Shown here: positions 1-9,462 of the stretch, one piece after another
Position numbering within the stretch: position 1 is the first letter of the stretch
How the letters are laid out: every line of letters starts with the position of its first letter
Assembly: GCF_016859285.1 (NCBI RefSeq)
Contig: NC_053420.1
Location: forward strand, 25,356,045-25,420,044
DNA: 64,000 bases
From: Xiphias gladius
Taxonomy: Eukaryota; Chordata; Actinopteri; Istiophoriformes; Xiphiidae
Reading direction: 5' to 3'
Position numbers and translations under genes: made by a program
The notes under the pieces: model-generated
Seen by the model: the letters and a program-made list of their open reading frames with translations, nothing else
Database searches by the model: none
Told to the model about the DNA's origin: nothing

Positions 1-109
1 TCACTAATGCTACTGGAATGATGAGGTCCTACTTGGAAACCTGGATGGATGGACGGATGGATGAATAATGTAACAGGACAGTGCAACGCACACTGAAACA
101 ACAATGCTC

Positions 110-690
110 TTAATTAATCCTTAATTTATCCCTGAAAATACACTTTACAACTCAATCTAAATCATGGCAGCCAGAGATGCCTTAATTTATCCATCAATTT
201 GGAAAGGTGAAAAGGAAAAAAATATTTTAAAAAGCTACTAATGAACAAATTGTGTAGATTTTAGTGCAGATTTAATAGGTTTAATCCACATACAATATGG
301 GGTGAATTGATGGATAAATTACTGGACTGTAATATCCCAGTGCACATTCAAGACTTTACCCCACAGTTAGGGTTCATTAAGGTACAAATTAATGGATTGT
401 AATATATTAAGTATTTTAAATGGACTATCTGCACAATGTAAGGGGTTAAAAACCCATCACTGAACCTTAATTTCCAAATGAATTCCTTTTAGGCTTTAAA
501 TTAAGGGAAGGCTTTTGGTTAAAGCCTTAAATTGTGCAGATAAATCATTTAAACGCCTTAATAGATAGCAAACCATTGATTATCCAATAATTACACAAGT
601 CCGTCTCCTTAAAATGCCTTAACTGCATGAAAATTACACAGGAATTAATGTGTAAATTAATGGAATTTTAAGGCAAGTTTCATAAGGACA
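110..690. repeat. AT-rich inverted-repeat element, MITE-like
   Basis: TCTGCACAAT at 428-437 is matched by its exact reverse complement at 531-540. The similarity extends outward for about 30 bp (TTTAAATG/CATTTAAA blocks). Repeated TTAATTTATCC and AATTAATGGA motifs flank both sides. The structure suggests a degenerate foldback or non-autonomous DNA transposon; exact termini and target duplication were not found. A short GGAT-type microsatellite remnant precedes it (45-67). Confidence 0.4.
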
Positions 691-1242
691 GAGGGATAAG
701 GTCTCAGCTGCCCCTGTTTCAACTTAATTCCCTTGAGATATCAAACTTCATTATTAATTTATTATTCTTTTTATTATTATGAAAAATTAATTATTGTCCT
801 TTGTGATAAGAAAAGGAAAATGAGTTTTCTTCAGATCATGAAATGATAGGCCTTTCAAATTCTGCACTGATCAGTTAAAACCTCTCCTCGTGTCATCTCT
901 ATTTTAGACTCTACATAGTGACCCGGGGTGAAAGTGGAAATATTTAAACGACTATATTTCAGTGAGTAGCAGGTTGGGTATTCAGTCGTTTATTTAAATG
1001 CTGTCAGAAAGAAGGGACACGAGTCTTTAAGTCAACGGCGTCCTGAAAGTAAACTTGTGCACACCGGGCCGTTTTTAGCGCGTTGTGTCCCCTTAGCCGC
1101 AGCAACCGCCAACGCCATTGCGCTTTTGCTCACCTCGCTAGCTAGCCGCATGAGCACGAAGCTGCTGCCCTGTTTGGGGGCGTTGGCCTCGGTTGTCAAC
1201 AGATTTCTCGTTTTTCTGTAAAAAAAAAAAAGGGGACGTAAA

Positions 1243-1260
1243 AGAAAGTGAAAGTGAAAC
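1243..1260 (+). promoter_or_regulatory. Interferon-stimulated response element-like site upstream of ogfr
   Basis: Three GAAA repeats spaced by GT followed by AC give the GAAANNGAAANNGAAAC pattern bound by IRF/ISGF3 factors. It lies about 90 bp upstream of the ogfr ATG, next to an A11 tract and in a moderately CpG-rich promoter (about 1050-1200). A weaker GTGAAAGTGGAAAT copy is near 927-940. The motif is seen directly; responsiveness is inferred. Confidence 0.55.
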
Positions 1261-1350
1261 AGACTAACACTTCACACACACAGCCCCGGCACTTACAGTT
1301 GAATCCGTTGTCAGGGCTTGTGTCGCCTCAGTAGGCAGGTTGTGCTTGTG

Positions 1351-1785
1351 ATGGCCTGGCTTGGCTACAACCGCGTTTGTCCTTTTATTTTGTGGTTATT
1401 GCGCAGCAGCCAGTCTTTCTTAAGGCGCTCTGCCACAGGGGTGCTCACTACACTAGCGATACTTTTAGCGATACGCTGGCGAGACGACCGCGGAAGCCCC
1501 GGTGTCGCCGAAATATGCGACGAAAACAGACTGGAAGCGACAGGTTCACCGGAGAAGGTCGAGGAGTCCCGCTGTGAGGGTCAACGTGAGGCCGCCGCGG
1601 GGAGGGAGGACGCGGGCTCCAGCCGAAGGTCTGGGGGACACGAGGACGATGACGAGTTTGACAGCGAGGACTACAGAGTCGAGACCACAGATGAGTTGTA
1701 CTGCGGCTACGATTCAACCTGGGAGACTGAGGTGTGTCAGAAGACCACGCTCACGAGGACCAGGCGCCCAGCAGCGTGCCGATAC
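1351..1785 (+). CDS. ogfr: ogfr exon 1: hydrophobic N-terminus and acidic linker
   Basis: Starts at ATG 1351 and ends at a GTGAGT donor (1786), phase 0. Residues about 10-42 are hydrophobic with scattered arginines (FILWLL, then TTLAILLAI followed by RWRDDRG), resembling a signal anchor or mitochondrial-type presequence. Residues about 60-125 are acidic. Neither human OGFR nor OGFRL1, as I recall them, begins like this. An upstream alternative first exon cannot be excluded. Confidence 0.65.
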
Positions 1786-2165
1786 GTGAGTGAACCAGAG
1801 GCGTTACCACTGGGCACCCTGTACAGCACTGTGAGAGGTGGTTTCATGGAGGCCTGCGCTGGAATCATTTCCTATTTTTAGCTTTTAGGGGACCTTATAG
1901 TTACTTTACTTTTTTATAATCTGCTTAATCTCATGTGAGGAAATAGGGAGAATTACTTTTGAAACAGTTGTTGTCTACTTTTTTCTTTTGCAATAGTGAC
2001 TTGGCATAATATACTGCAATATTTGTATTGTTAGGCCTACTACAATCCCTAAATGTCCTGAATATAAACTGACCTTCAATTGCTTTCTATTTACCAGTAC
2101 AAGTTTCGCGAATTTGAAATTGCCGCAAAAGACATGCAGAACTACAGACATGACTACCCTGTAAG

Positions 2166-2200
<35 letters not shown>

Positions 2201-3524
2201 TCCATATTTAATCATAAGTCATGCCCACATTTTTCTTATATATTTCCCCACAGTCCCAGATCAGACCGGAACGCTGGAACCATTACATGCCCTATGTAAG
2301 TGCACCTCACACATGTTGACTGTTTGCATGGGTTGTGCTTTTTTCAATTTCCTATCTCTTTTGTTGAGCAGGAGGACAAGCCAAATTTGGGATTCTACCT
2401 TGGAAAGAGGGCCTCTTCAATTGACGGTAAGCCTACAGCTACCAGTCCATGGGCCTGTTGGTGGGGCATTTTACATTGTGATTTGTTTTTCAGTGTAAAT
2501 CTGCATCAGGAAATGTTTTTTTTTTAATCAATTATTAGGATTAATCTTTATCTGTGTATCTAGCTTGACATATGGTATATTCAAATTCAAATTAATTTAC
2601 TTTTGGGTTGATATTTCTGCATTTCTATTTATCAGGTGTCTACATAGACAGTTTCCACAATGAATGGAAGGGAGATTATGCCACGCTGGAGGGCGTACAC
2701 ACGTATATTCAGTGGTAAATTCCTCTGTTGCTACGTGTGTGTGATGTAACATGTTCAGTTCCTGTTCATGAAATTTATATTAAAATGTTCTCTCAAAGGT
2801 TGTTCCCACTGCAAGAACCAGGGGTAAACGATGAGGCCTTGACACTGACAAAAGAAGAAATTAAGGTAAACTACTAAAAGCTATCAAGTTAAAATTTCCA
2901 AAGTTAGTGCTTCACATATCCTGACAGAAGTTCTACCTTTGCTGCAGGATTTTCTTGAAAGTGACACTGCAAAGGAAAATCTGCTGAAGTCATACAAGGT
3001 CATGTTGGACTTCTATGGTATCCAGTTGTGTGATAAGGAAACGGGAGAAGTCATGAGAGCCTCACACTGGAGAGACAGATTCTACAACCTGAACACGTGA
3101 ACTATCTCTGACTTTTAATAAAACATATAGTTCTCCGAAAGTAACTAAAATCTCAAAGTAACCCTTATTTGCCTTTTTACTGTTTGTCATTGACAGTCAC
3201 ACTCATAACAAACTGCGCATCACCCGCATCCTGAAGTGCCTGGGAACCCTGGGGTATCCCCACTACCAAGCCCCCCTGGTCCACTTCTTCCTGAAGGAGA
3301 CTCTCATCCATGGAGAACTTCCAAAAATCAAAGACAGTGTCCTCAGCTACTTTGTGTTTGCTATCCTTGATAAGAAGCAACGCAGGAATCTCATCAAGTT
3401 TGCCTATTTGAACTATGACCCTAAAGAGGAGTTTGTGTGGTGCCCAAGAAAAATACAGATGATGTGGTCAGGGCTGTCAGTGTCCAAGCAACAGAAGGTA
3501 ATGAATGATAAAGATGGGTTATGA
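1351..3524 (+). CDS. ogfr: Opioid growth factor receptor (OGFR family), 8 coding exons
   Basis: Spliced gene with exons 1351-1785, 2098-2160, 2254-2295, 2372-2426, 2636-2714, 2799-2865, 2948-3096 and 3197-3524. All junctions are GT-AG and in frame; the model has 405 codons. The OGFR conserved region runs from about residue 146 to 395 and shows the family's landmarks: NYRHDYP, the YIQWLFPLQEPGVN block, LRITRILKCLGTLGY and the FVW motif near the end. The acidic N-terminal part contains DSTWE, also seen in human OGFR and OGFRL1. The family is known as a nuclear-envelope/perinuclear receptor for Met-enkephalin that restrains cell proliferation; that role is from the family, not from this sequence. 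ogfr rather than ogfrl1 is inferred from the adjacent dido1, since in human OGFR lies near DIDO1 while OGFRL1 lies near PHF3. The start at 1351 is the only in-frame ATG before the conserved region. The N-terminus is unusually hydrophobic. The 3' end is uncertain (see 3498-3880). Confidence 0.85.
2098..3497 (+). CDS. ogfr: ogfr exons 2-8: OGFR conserved domain
   Basis: Seven exons of 63, 42, 55, 79, 67, 149 and 301 nt with clean acceptors (for example 2097, 2253, 2635) and donors. Every split codon joins to the residue expected from the family, for example the W of YIQW split across 2714/2799 and the T before HNKLRITRI split across 3096/3197. This is the only well-defined domain in the protein. 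Intron 2 carries a (CA)n tract right after the donor (about 2167-2197). Intron 7 contains AATAAA near 3117, which could support premature polyadenylation, although nothing shows that it is used. Confidence 0.88.
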
Positions 3525-3880
3525 GCTTGACCGGAGTCGTGAGCATCCGAGCGTGGACATTGAGGTTAAAACCAAAGACAAGGCAAATCAAGCTGTCAAA
3601 GCAGAATCTGTGCCTGACATCTGTTGTCAGTGTTGACGACCTCTCATTAGAGCCTGAGCACCTGATGGGTGGTGACTACGTCTGTAGAGCAACAGTTACA
3701 ATAGACTTGCCTTCACAGCGGCTGGGGGACAAGGTGGCCACAAAGCATAAAGAACTTATGCAAGTCTGCCAAATTAATGAAGATAAAATATCCAGCCCCA
3801 GCATCGAAGCGGGAAAAGATGGGGTCACTTATAGTACATTATCCAGTAATACACATGCATATGATCTTGACATCATTTAA
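3498..3880 (+). pseudogene. ogfr: Frame-broken coding-like 3' extension of ogfr
   Basis: The exon-8 frame meets TGA at 3522. Directly downstream a second frame (about 3505-3633) is open and charged (VDIEVKTKDK), ending at TGA 3634. A third frame (about 3632-3877) then stays open to TAA 3878 with protein-like composition (VDDLSLEPEHLMGG, near the end). Two single-base frame changes, near 3516-3521 and 3631-3635, would link these into one C-terminal tail of roughly 120 residues. Possible causes are sequencing/assembly indels, a decayed C-terminus, or an intron I have not placed. The candidate acceptors at 3630 and 3650 do not fit the phase. Confidence 0.5.
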
Positions 3881-4649
3881 ATTTTCTCAGTAGTTCATAC
3901 ACTAGTTTATTGTGCTTTACATACCGAATCAAACAGCAGTTATTTTACACAAATGTGTTTCATATTTTATTCTTGTTTTATTCTTACTCTTTCACTTTCA
4001 CAAAAATGTGAACTATTCCTAAGTGGAGGAATATGCTTTACACAAAAAGTGCAACTGTAATATAAGTGCTTGTGTTATGGTGCGGATACATGGGACACAT
4101 GAAGAATTTGAAGAGACACTAGTCAGCTTCACTGTTATTGATAAAGCTGAAACGATTGCTCCCAATTTTAATTGTCTTTAGTCTTCATTCAATTTCTCTT
4201 ATTCAGTATGTTCAGGTCCTGTTGTCTTATACCCTAATTGCCTTATATGATCACAGATTTGTCACTCTTGCAAATATTCCAGTTAAAGCTTTGTATATAT
4301 TAATCTGATTAGCTTCGCTAACATTTAAGAACAGGTTATGGCCAAAAATGTCAAACGGTGGTTCTGTACTGGTAGTGCTGCATTTAGCATTCCTGAAAAG
4401 GGGGAGTATATGCTACTATACGTTCTCTGCACTGAAGCGACCTAATGGTTAAGGAACAGGGAGATACTGTATTTTTAAAAGTTGTGAATCATGTATTAAT
4501 CCTATTCTGTCAGTCTTTCTGACACAGCACTTTTATCATGCAGATAAGTTTTTGGTTATTCTTGGAAATTAAAAGTAAAGGATTGTGTTCCCCAAATATT
4601 TCTCCTCATCATGTCTTTACTTTTTGTAGCATCTGCCACATATAAGGCT
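3881..4649. other. ogfr 3' untranslated region/intergenic
   Basis: AT-rich DNA with no further exons recognised. The only polyadenylation-like hexamer seen on the + strand is ATTAAA at 4568-4573, so the ogfr transcript probably ends near 4590, just before the Tc1-like relic. Confidence 0.35.
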
Positions 4650-5110
4650 ACATACAGACAGGTGAAAAAGGAAAAACCAACATAAAGGGTCTCAGTAAGG
4701 CCTTGGGACTTCCACGAACCGCCAGAACAGCTTCAGTGCTCCTTGGCATTGATTCTACAAGTCTCTGGATCTCTACTGGAGGGATGAACACCATTCTTCC
4801 AAAAGATATTCCCTCATTTGGTGTTTTTATGATGAGGATGGAGAGCGCTGTCTGACACATCAGTGTAAAATCTCCCATAGGTGTTCAATTTGGTTGACAT
4901 CTGGTGCATATACTATGCAATGGCCATAGTATATGATTCACATCATTTTCATACTCATCAAACCATTCAATGACCCCTCGTGCCCTAAGAATGGGGGCAT
5001 TGTCATCCTGTTTCTCAACCCATTTTTTAGGTTTTTCCTTGAATTTCTCACCCGTCTGTACGTCTTCTAGGGTTACATTTAAGACAAGTATAAACTGAGA
5101 TCCCACCCGT
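4650..5110 (-). mobile_element. Decayed Tc1-like transposase fragment (DDE superfamily)
   Basis: Reading on the - strand, 5106-4885 has a KQDDNAP block with EWF a few residues on, as in the catalytic QQDNAP/VKEWF region of Tc1-like transposases. 4878-4648 has [15 protein letters not shown], matching the C-terminal SMPRR.xAVI region. The two parts are in different frames, and the expected SPDLNPIEHLW block between them is corrupted, so no functional enzyme is encoded. It is related in sequence to the element at 43629-44792. No terminal repeats were identified. Confidence 0.6.
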
Positions 5111-5971
5111 ACGTAGATAAATGTTGATATGAAGTGTAATTTAAGTATGACCTATAATGCCAAGAAGCAGTTAAATATTGGGAAGTCAAGAATTGGACAG
5201 CCTAAGACACAGGTATGCACTAGTATTGACCCATCTGTCTGTCATATAATTCCTAATCACCCAGAGTTACTCTTGTATAACTGAACCAGTGTGAAAGCAA
5301 AGAAAGTTCACATTACTTTGGAACCAAGCCTTAATGTATAATATTTTACGCAAAAATATGTATTGCAACGATAAGGTAAAGACAAATGTTGTCAAACTGT
5401 TTTAATTGGTTGAGCTGAAACAAACTCTGGACATTTCATTAACAACCATCGATGGGGTTTATACTGTATAGTTGAAGCCTTTTAGTTCGAAGCTGCTCGA
5501 CATATAAACACACATTTGTGTATCAACAGTGTTGCCTTTACTTTCACATTATCCATCTCAGATATATGGCTTTTATTTTCTCTACTTAGAAAAGTATGAT
5601 TAAAAACATAAGTATATACACAAATATATTCATATTTACATATTGCAAATGGTGTGTTAATCAGATGCATTATTGTTTTCTTTAAAAAAATGATTTGACA
5701 GGAGGAAGGTACATGAAATAGGACTCAGTGACCTACTTAATACATCTTGTACATAAGCAACTTAAATGGCCTTCAGTTGTTTTGTTTTTCAAATGTCATA
5801 AAACAAACTTAGAAACCTTTACATGACAAAGAGAATACAAACATAGCCAAACATTTTTTTATAGTAGGAATACGAGTGGAAATTTAACGAAAAACTGCAT
5901 TTTCAGTGATGATTTCAACTGGTGAAAGATTTAAGAGTCTCAAAACTAATGTAGTGTCCATGAAACAGAGA
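5111..5971 (-). other. dido1: dido1 3' untranslated region and convergent intergenic DNA
   Basis: Downstream of the dido1 stop (5974-5972 on the - strand). A - strand AATAAA at 5577-5572 is the best polyadenylation candidate, giving a 3' UTR of about 400 nt. No coding signal was found in 5111-5570. Confidence 0.4.
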
Positions 5972-8900
5972 CTAGGACATGTTTTTGTCATTTTCTACAG
6001 CTTTATCACTCTCCTTGGGTGTATCGTGTTTACTGTCCTTTCTCTCCTCTCTCTTTTCTCGACTTCTGCTCCTGTCCCGACGATCCCTGTCTTTGTCACG
6101 GTCTCTGTCCCTCTCCCTCTCCCTGTCTCTGTCTCTGTCTCTGTCCCTGCCCCGGTCCTTCCCGCGGTCCCGGTCTCGATCTCGCTCTCGCTCTCTGCTT
6201 CTGGATCTGTCCCGTCTCCTGTCTCGCTCTCGATCACGGTCACGTTCACGCTCTCGGTCACGGTTTCTCACTCTGTCACGGTCGTAGTCCCTCCTGTCAG
6301 AATCTCTTTCCCTGGCCCTGTCCCTTTCCCTGTCTCGCTCCCGGTCTCTCCTCTTGTCTGTTTCTTGATCCCTGTGTCGCTCTCCCTCCGTCTCCCTGTG
6401 CCTCTCACCCTCCCTCCCTCTGCTGCGATCTCTTTCTCGGCTACGCTCTCGATCCCGGTCCCTTTCTCTGCCTCTGTCCCACTCTCGCTCTCGGCTCCAC
6501 CGCTTTCCCTGGCCCCTATCCCATGATGGCCTGCCAACGTGGGGGACTTCCCGCTCTCTTTCCCTCCTGCGATCCTCAGACAGCTCCCTCTGTCTCTCTT
6601 CTGTGGGTTGTGAGGGACCAGGAGCAGGTTCTCTGTGCCCTCCTTCAAAGCGACTGAAGCGATCTCCACTGCGAGGTTCAGAGTCCTCTTGGGTGGTGCT
6701 GCTCCTTCTCCTCATTTCAGGAGAGTGGCGGCGCCAGTGGTCATCCCTGTGCAGGTCTGGACTGTGGGCTCCTATGCGACTTGGAGGACCTATGGGAGCC
6801 TCTGGAGGAGTTGGTAGTAGTGGCCCGCTGTGACGAACAGGTCTAGCCTCATCCGAGTGCCTATCAAAGCGGTACCGCTCTAATCCTCCAAAAGGCTGAG
6901 ATGGATGAGGCCTATTCTCGTGAGGTGGAGGACCTCTGTGCTCGTCAAAAGATCCTCGGTGTGGTGGTGAGGAGTGTGGTCTGGAGCTCCCATACTGGTT
7001 ATGCTGATTGAAGTGTTGTCCGCTCATTTCCCCGCTGGGAGGTGGGCCTCTTCTATCCTCATATTGGTTTAGTGGCGGTCCCCGGTAAGCTGGACCTGGC
7101 GTGGGGCCCTGACTTTCTTTAAAAATATGGAGAGAGTTTGGAATCTGATCCACATTTAGCTTGAAAGAGTTAGCAGTGTCTTTGCTATACTGTTCTGCAG
7201 GGCCTCGATGGTGGTCTACCATCGGGGGTTGGGCCCCAATATCACCATACTGAGATGGAGGGTGGCCCCTAGGCCCTGGGAAGTGGGACGGAGGAGGAAG
7301 TCGGTTATCAAAGTGACCAGGAGGTGGACCCGTGAAAGGTGGAGGAGGAACTCTGTTTGCAGGAAAATTAAAAGGTGGTGGTGGACCTGTGAATCTTGGT
7401 GTAGGTAAGCTGTTCTGTCCATCAAAAGTAGGAGGTGGGGGGAGGCCTGGAAGGGGGCCTTGTTGTCCAATGTGTTGAGGGGGAATGGAGGGATCAAATA
7501 CTTGAGGAGGAGGGACTCTCTGGGCCATTGGAGGGAATGGTGGTGGTGGTCCTCTGGGTGGCATGATATTCTGAGGAGGTGGTCCAGGAAGAGGCTGCTG
7601 CTGCGGTGGTGGCTGGGTGCCTGGCCACTGGTTCTGATAGGGAGGGTATGCAGCTGGAGGTGGGCCATATTGCTGACTGCTGTCACCTTGCATGGGAGGA
7701 GGAGCACGTACAGGGGGAGGAACATGGATGGGCGGAGGGGGTCCCTGCATAGGAGGGGGCCCTGACATTGGAGGAAGGCCTTGCAAGGGTGGTGGAATAG
7801 ACATTGGTGGAGGCCTCATTATCAGGTTTTGTCCTTGCATTGGATGGGGTGGGGGAAAGTTGGATGGAGGGGGAATGTCAGCTGGAGGTCTGTACTCGCT
7901 GTCGAAACCTGGCGCTGACATGTGATGCGACACTTGATGGGACTGAGTCTCAATCATTGCTGTGCTCTGAGTGAGTACTGGGATTGTCGAAGTTTTTGCA
8001 GAAGTGTTTTCAGGCTCTTTATAATAGCTTGTAGTTGGTGTATCTTGGCTATTCTCCTCATACTCAGAGTCTTCGGCAGCTTTTAAAATACTGGCAGCGT
8101 TTGGCCAAATACTGTACTTGTCCATCTCTGTTTCTGTCTTGACTGGTTCAGCTTCCTCGGTTTTCACTTCTTTATCATCCATGTAGTTGACCTCCATATC
8201 AGGTTCCACCTCCTCTCCTAATAAAGGAATTGACACCTCCGCCTTGTCTGACTCCATGAAGGGTAGCGTCTCGACTTTCACTTCTTCTTGAGGCAGTGAT
8301 GTCTCTACAACTTGTGAGGAGTCCGGGAGTTCAGGAACATTGGGCAGCTGTGGCTCTGAAGGAAGAGTAGAATCTGATGTCTCCTCTTTCTCCTCAGGTG
8401 CATCAGTCAGTTTCCTGCCAACTGAGGCCTGGCGAGGATCCCTGCTCTGTCGAGGATCTCTCTTCTGATTGATCAAGGGAGCAACTGATGAAGACTTTAC
8501 TAGCTCATCAACCTTTTTGCCAAGCTGCAATAGTTGACTATTGGCCAAAAGGGATTTGGTAGGTTGAGTTAAGAGTGTGTCTGGCAGTGTCAGTGATGCA
8601 CTAGGTGTCCCTGTTGAAGACATTTGCTGATCTCCCTGTTTCTGGAATGTCTGATCCCCAAGGTTCTCTAGGATCTTTTGTGGATCAGTTATACATTCAG
8701 CTGCAGCCTTAGCTTGACTTGGGACTAAAGTTTTAACCTCTTCAAAAATGGAGTCATCCTCTGGGTCATATGCCACATCATCAGTTTCAATTGCAACCAC
8801 CTCAGGCTGCTTGGGGACTTCAGGTTTGCTTACTATCTCAACAGGCTTCTTAGGCACATTGTGCCTAATGGGGTCATACTCTTCTTCTGGGTCATATGGT

Positions 8901-9462
8901 CGGTCATCTTCATCCTCCTCTAATGGTTTCTCTTTAGAAATCTGTGCAAACTGCTGCACAATGGGGTCTAGCATTGTAGCTGGTGGGACGGAGAGTTCTC
9001 CACCTTGATCAGACGGAGAGTTAGAAGCTTCTGAGTCAAGCTTTTTCTTCCCAAAAAGAGTATTGAGGATGGTCTGAAGAGGAGTGGCGGCTGCTGCAGA
9101 GGAAGCGACAGAGCTGGATGAGGATGGGGAATCCTTTCCAGTGGTAGTGGATGTGGCTGGAGCTTTGACAGAGGACATGAAGGAAAGGACAGAGGAGGCT
9201 GTCATCGTGCTGTTTGAAGTTTCTGAGGAGCTGGATGGAGGTGACCCTGGAGGAGTTGTGCTGAAGGGGATTTCTAGACTCTGCCGTGTGCTTCTTTCTG
9301 CTCTGACTGAGGGAGATGGCTTTGGAAGGCCAGTGTCATCAGCATCTTTGGTTTGAGTCTTGGACCTTTTTTCCTCAGTTTCCAATGGAGCACCAGCACG
9401 CTTTCTGTCCTTCTGGCAGATCAACAGCCCCAACAGGAGGTTAGGACGAGCTGGTTCAAGTC
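5972..9462 (-). CDS. dido1: dido1 terminal exon: proline-rich region and Arg/Asp/Glu tail
   Basis: 3491 nt, about 1163 residues, opening with GLEPARPNLLLGLLICQK, the conserved post-SPOC segment. Then follow Ser-rich and acidic segments (DDRPYDPEEEYDP), RDPRQSRDPRQ, a Pro/Gly-rich region of PPP-containing repeats (about 7920-6840), and a tail of RERDRD repeats (about 6540-6030) ending in NDKNMS before TAG. The tail is low complexity, and its DNA is strongly purine-rich on the coding strand. Large terminal exons of this type define the long DIDO1 isoform. Confidence 0.93.

Noticed and set aside
3630..3650. TTGTCAG and CATTAG as acceptors for a ninth ogfr exon
   Set aside because: Exon 8 would end in phase 0, but the downstream open frame needs phase 2 or 1 at these sites.
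5906..6526. 206-codon open frame on the + strand over the dido1 tail
   Set aside because: Antisense shadow of the Arg/Asp/Glu repeats. Val/Pro/Ser monotony with no domain, and the - strand frame is clearly dido1.
7208..7925. Several + strand Gly/Trp-rich frames
   Set aside because: Antisense to the proline-rich part of dido1; composition is explained by the complementary proline codons.
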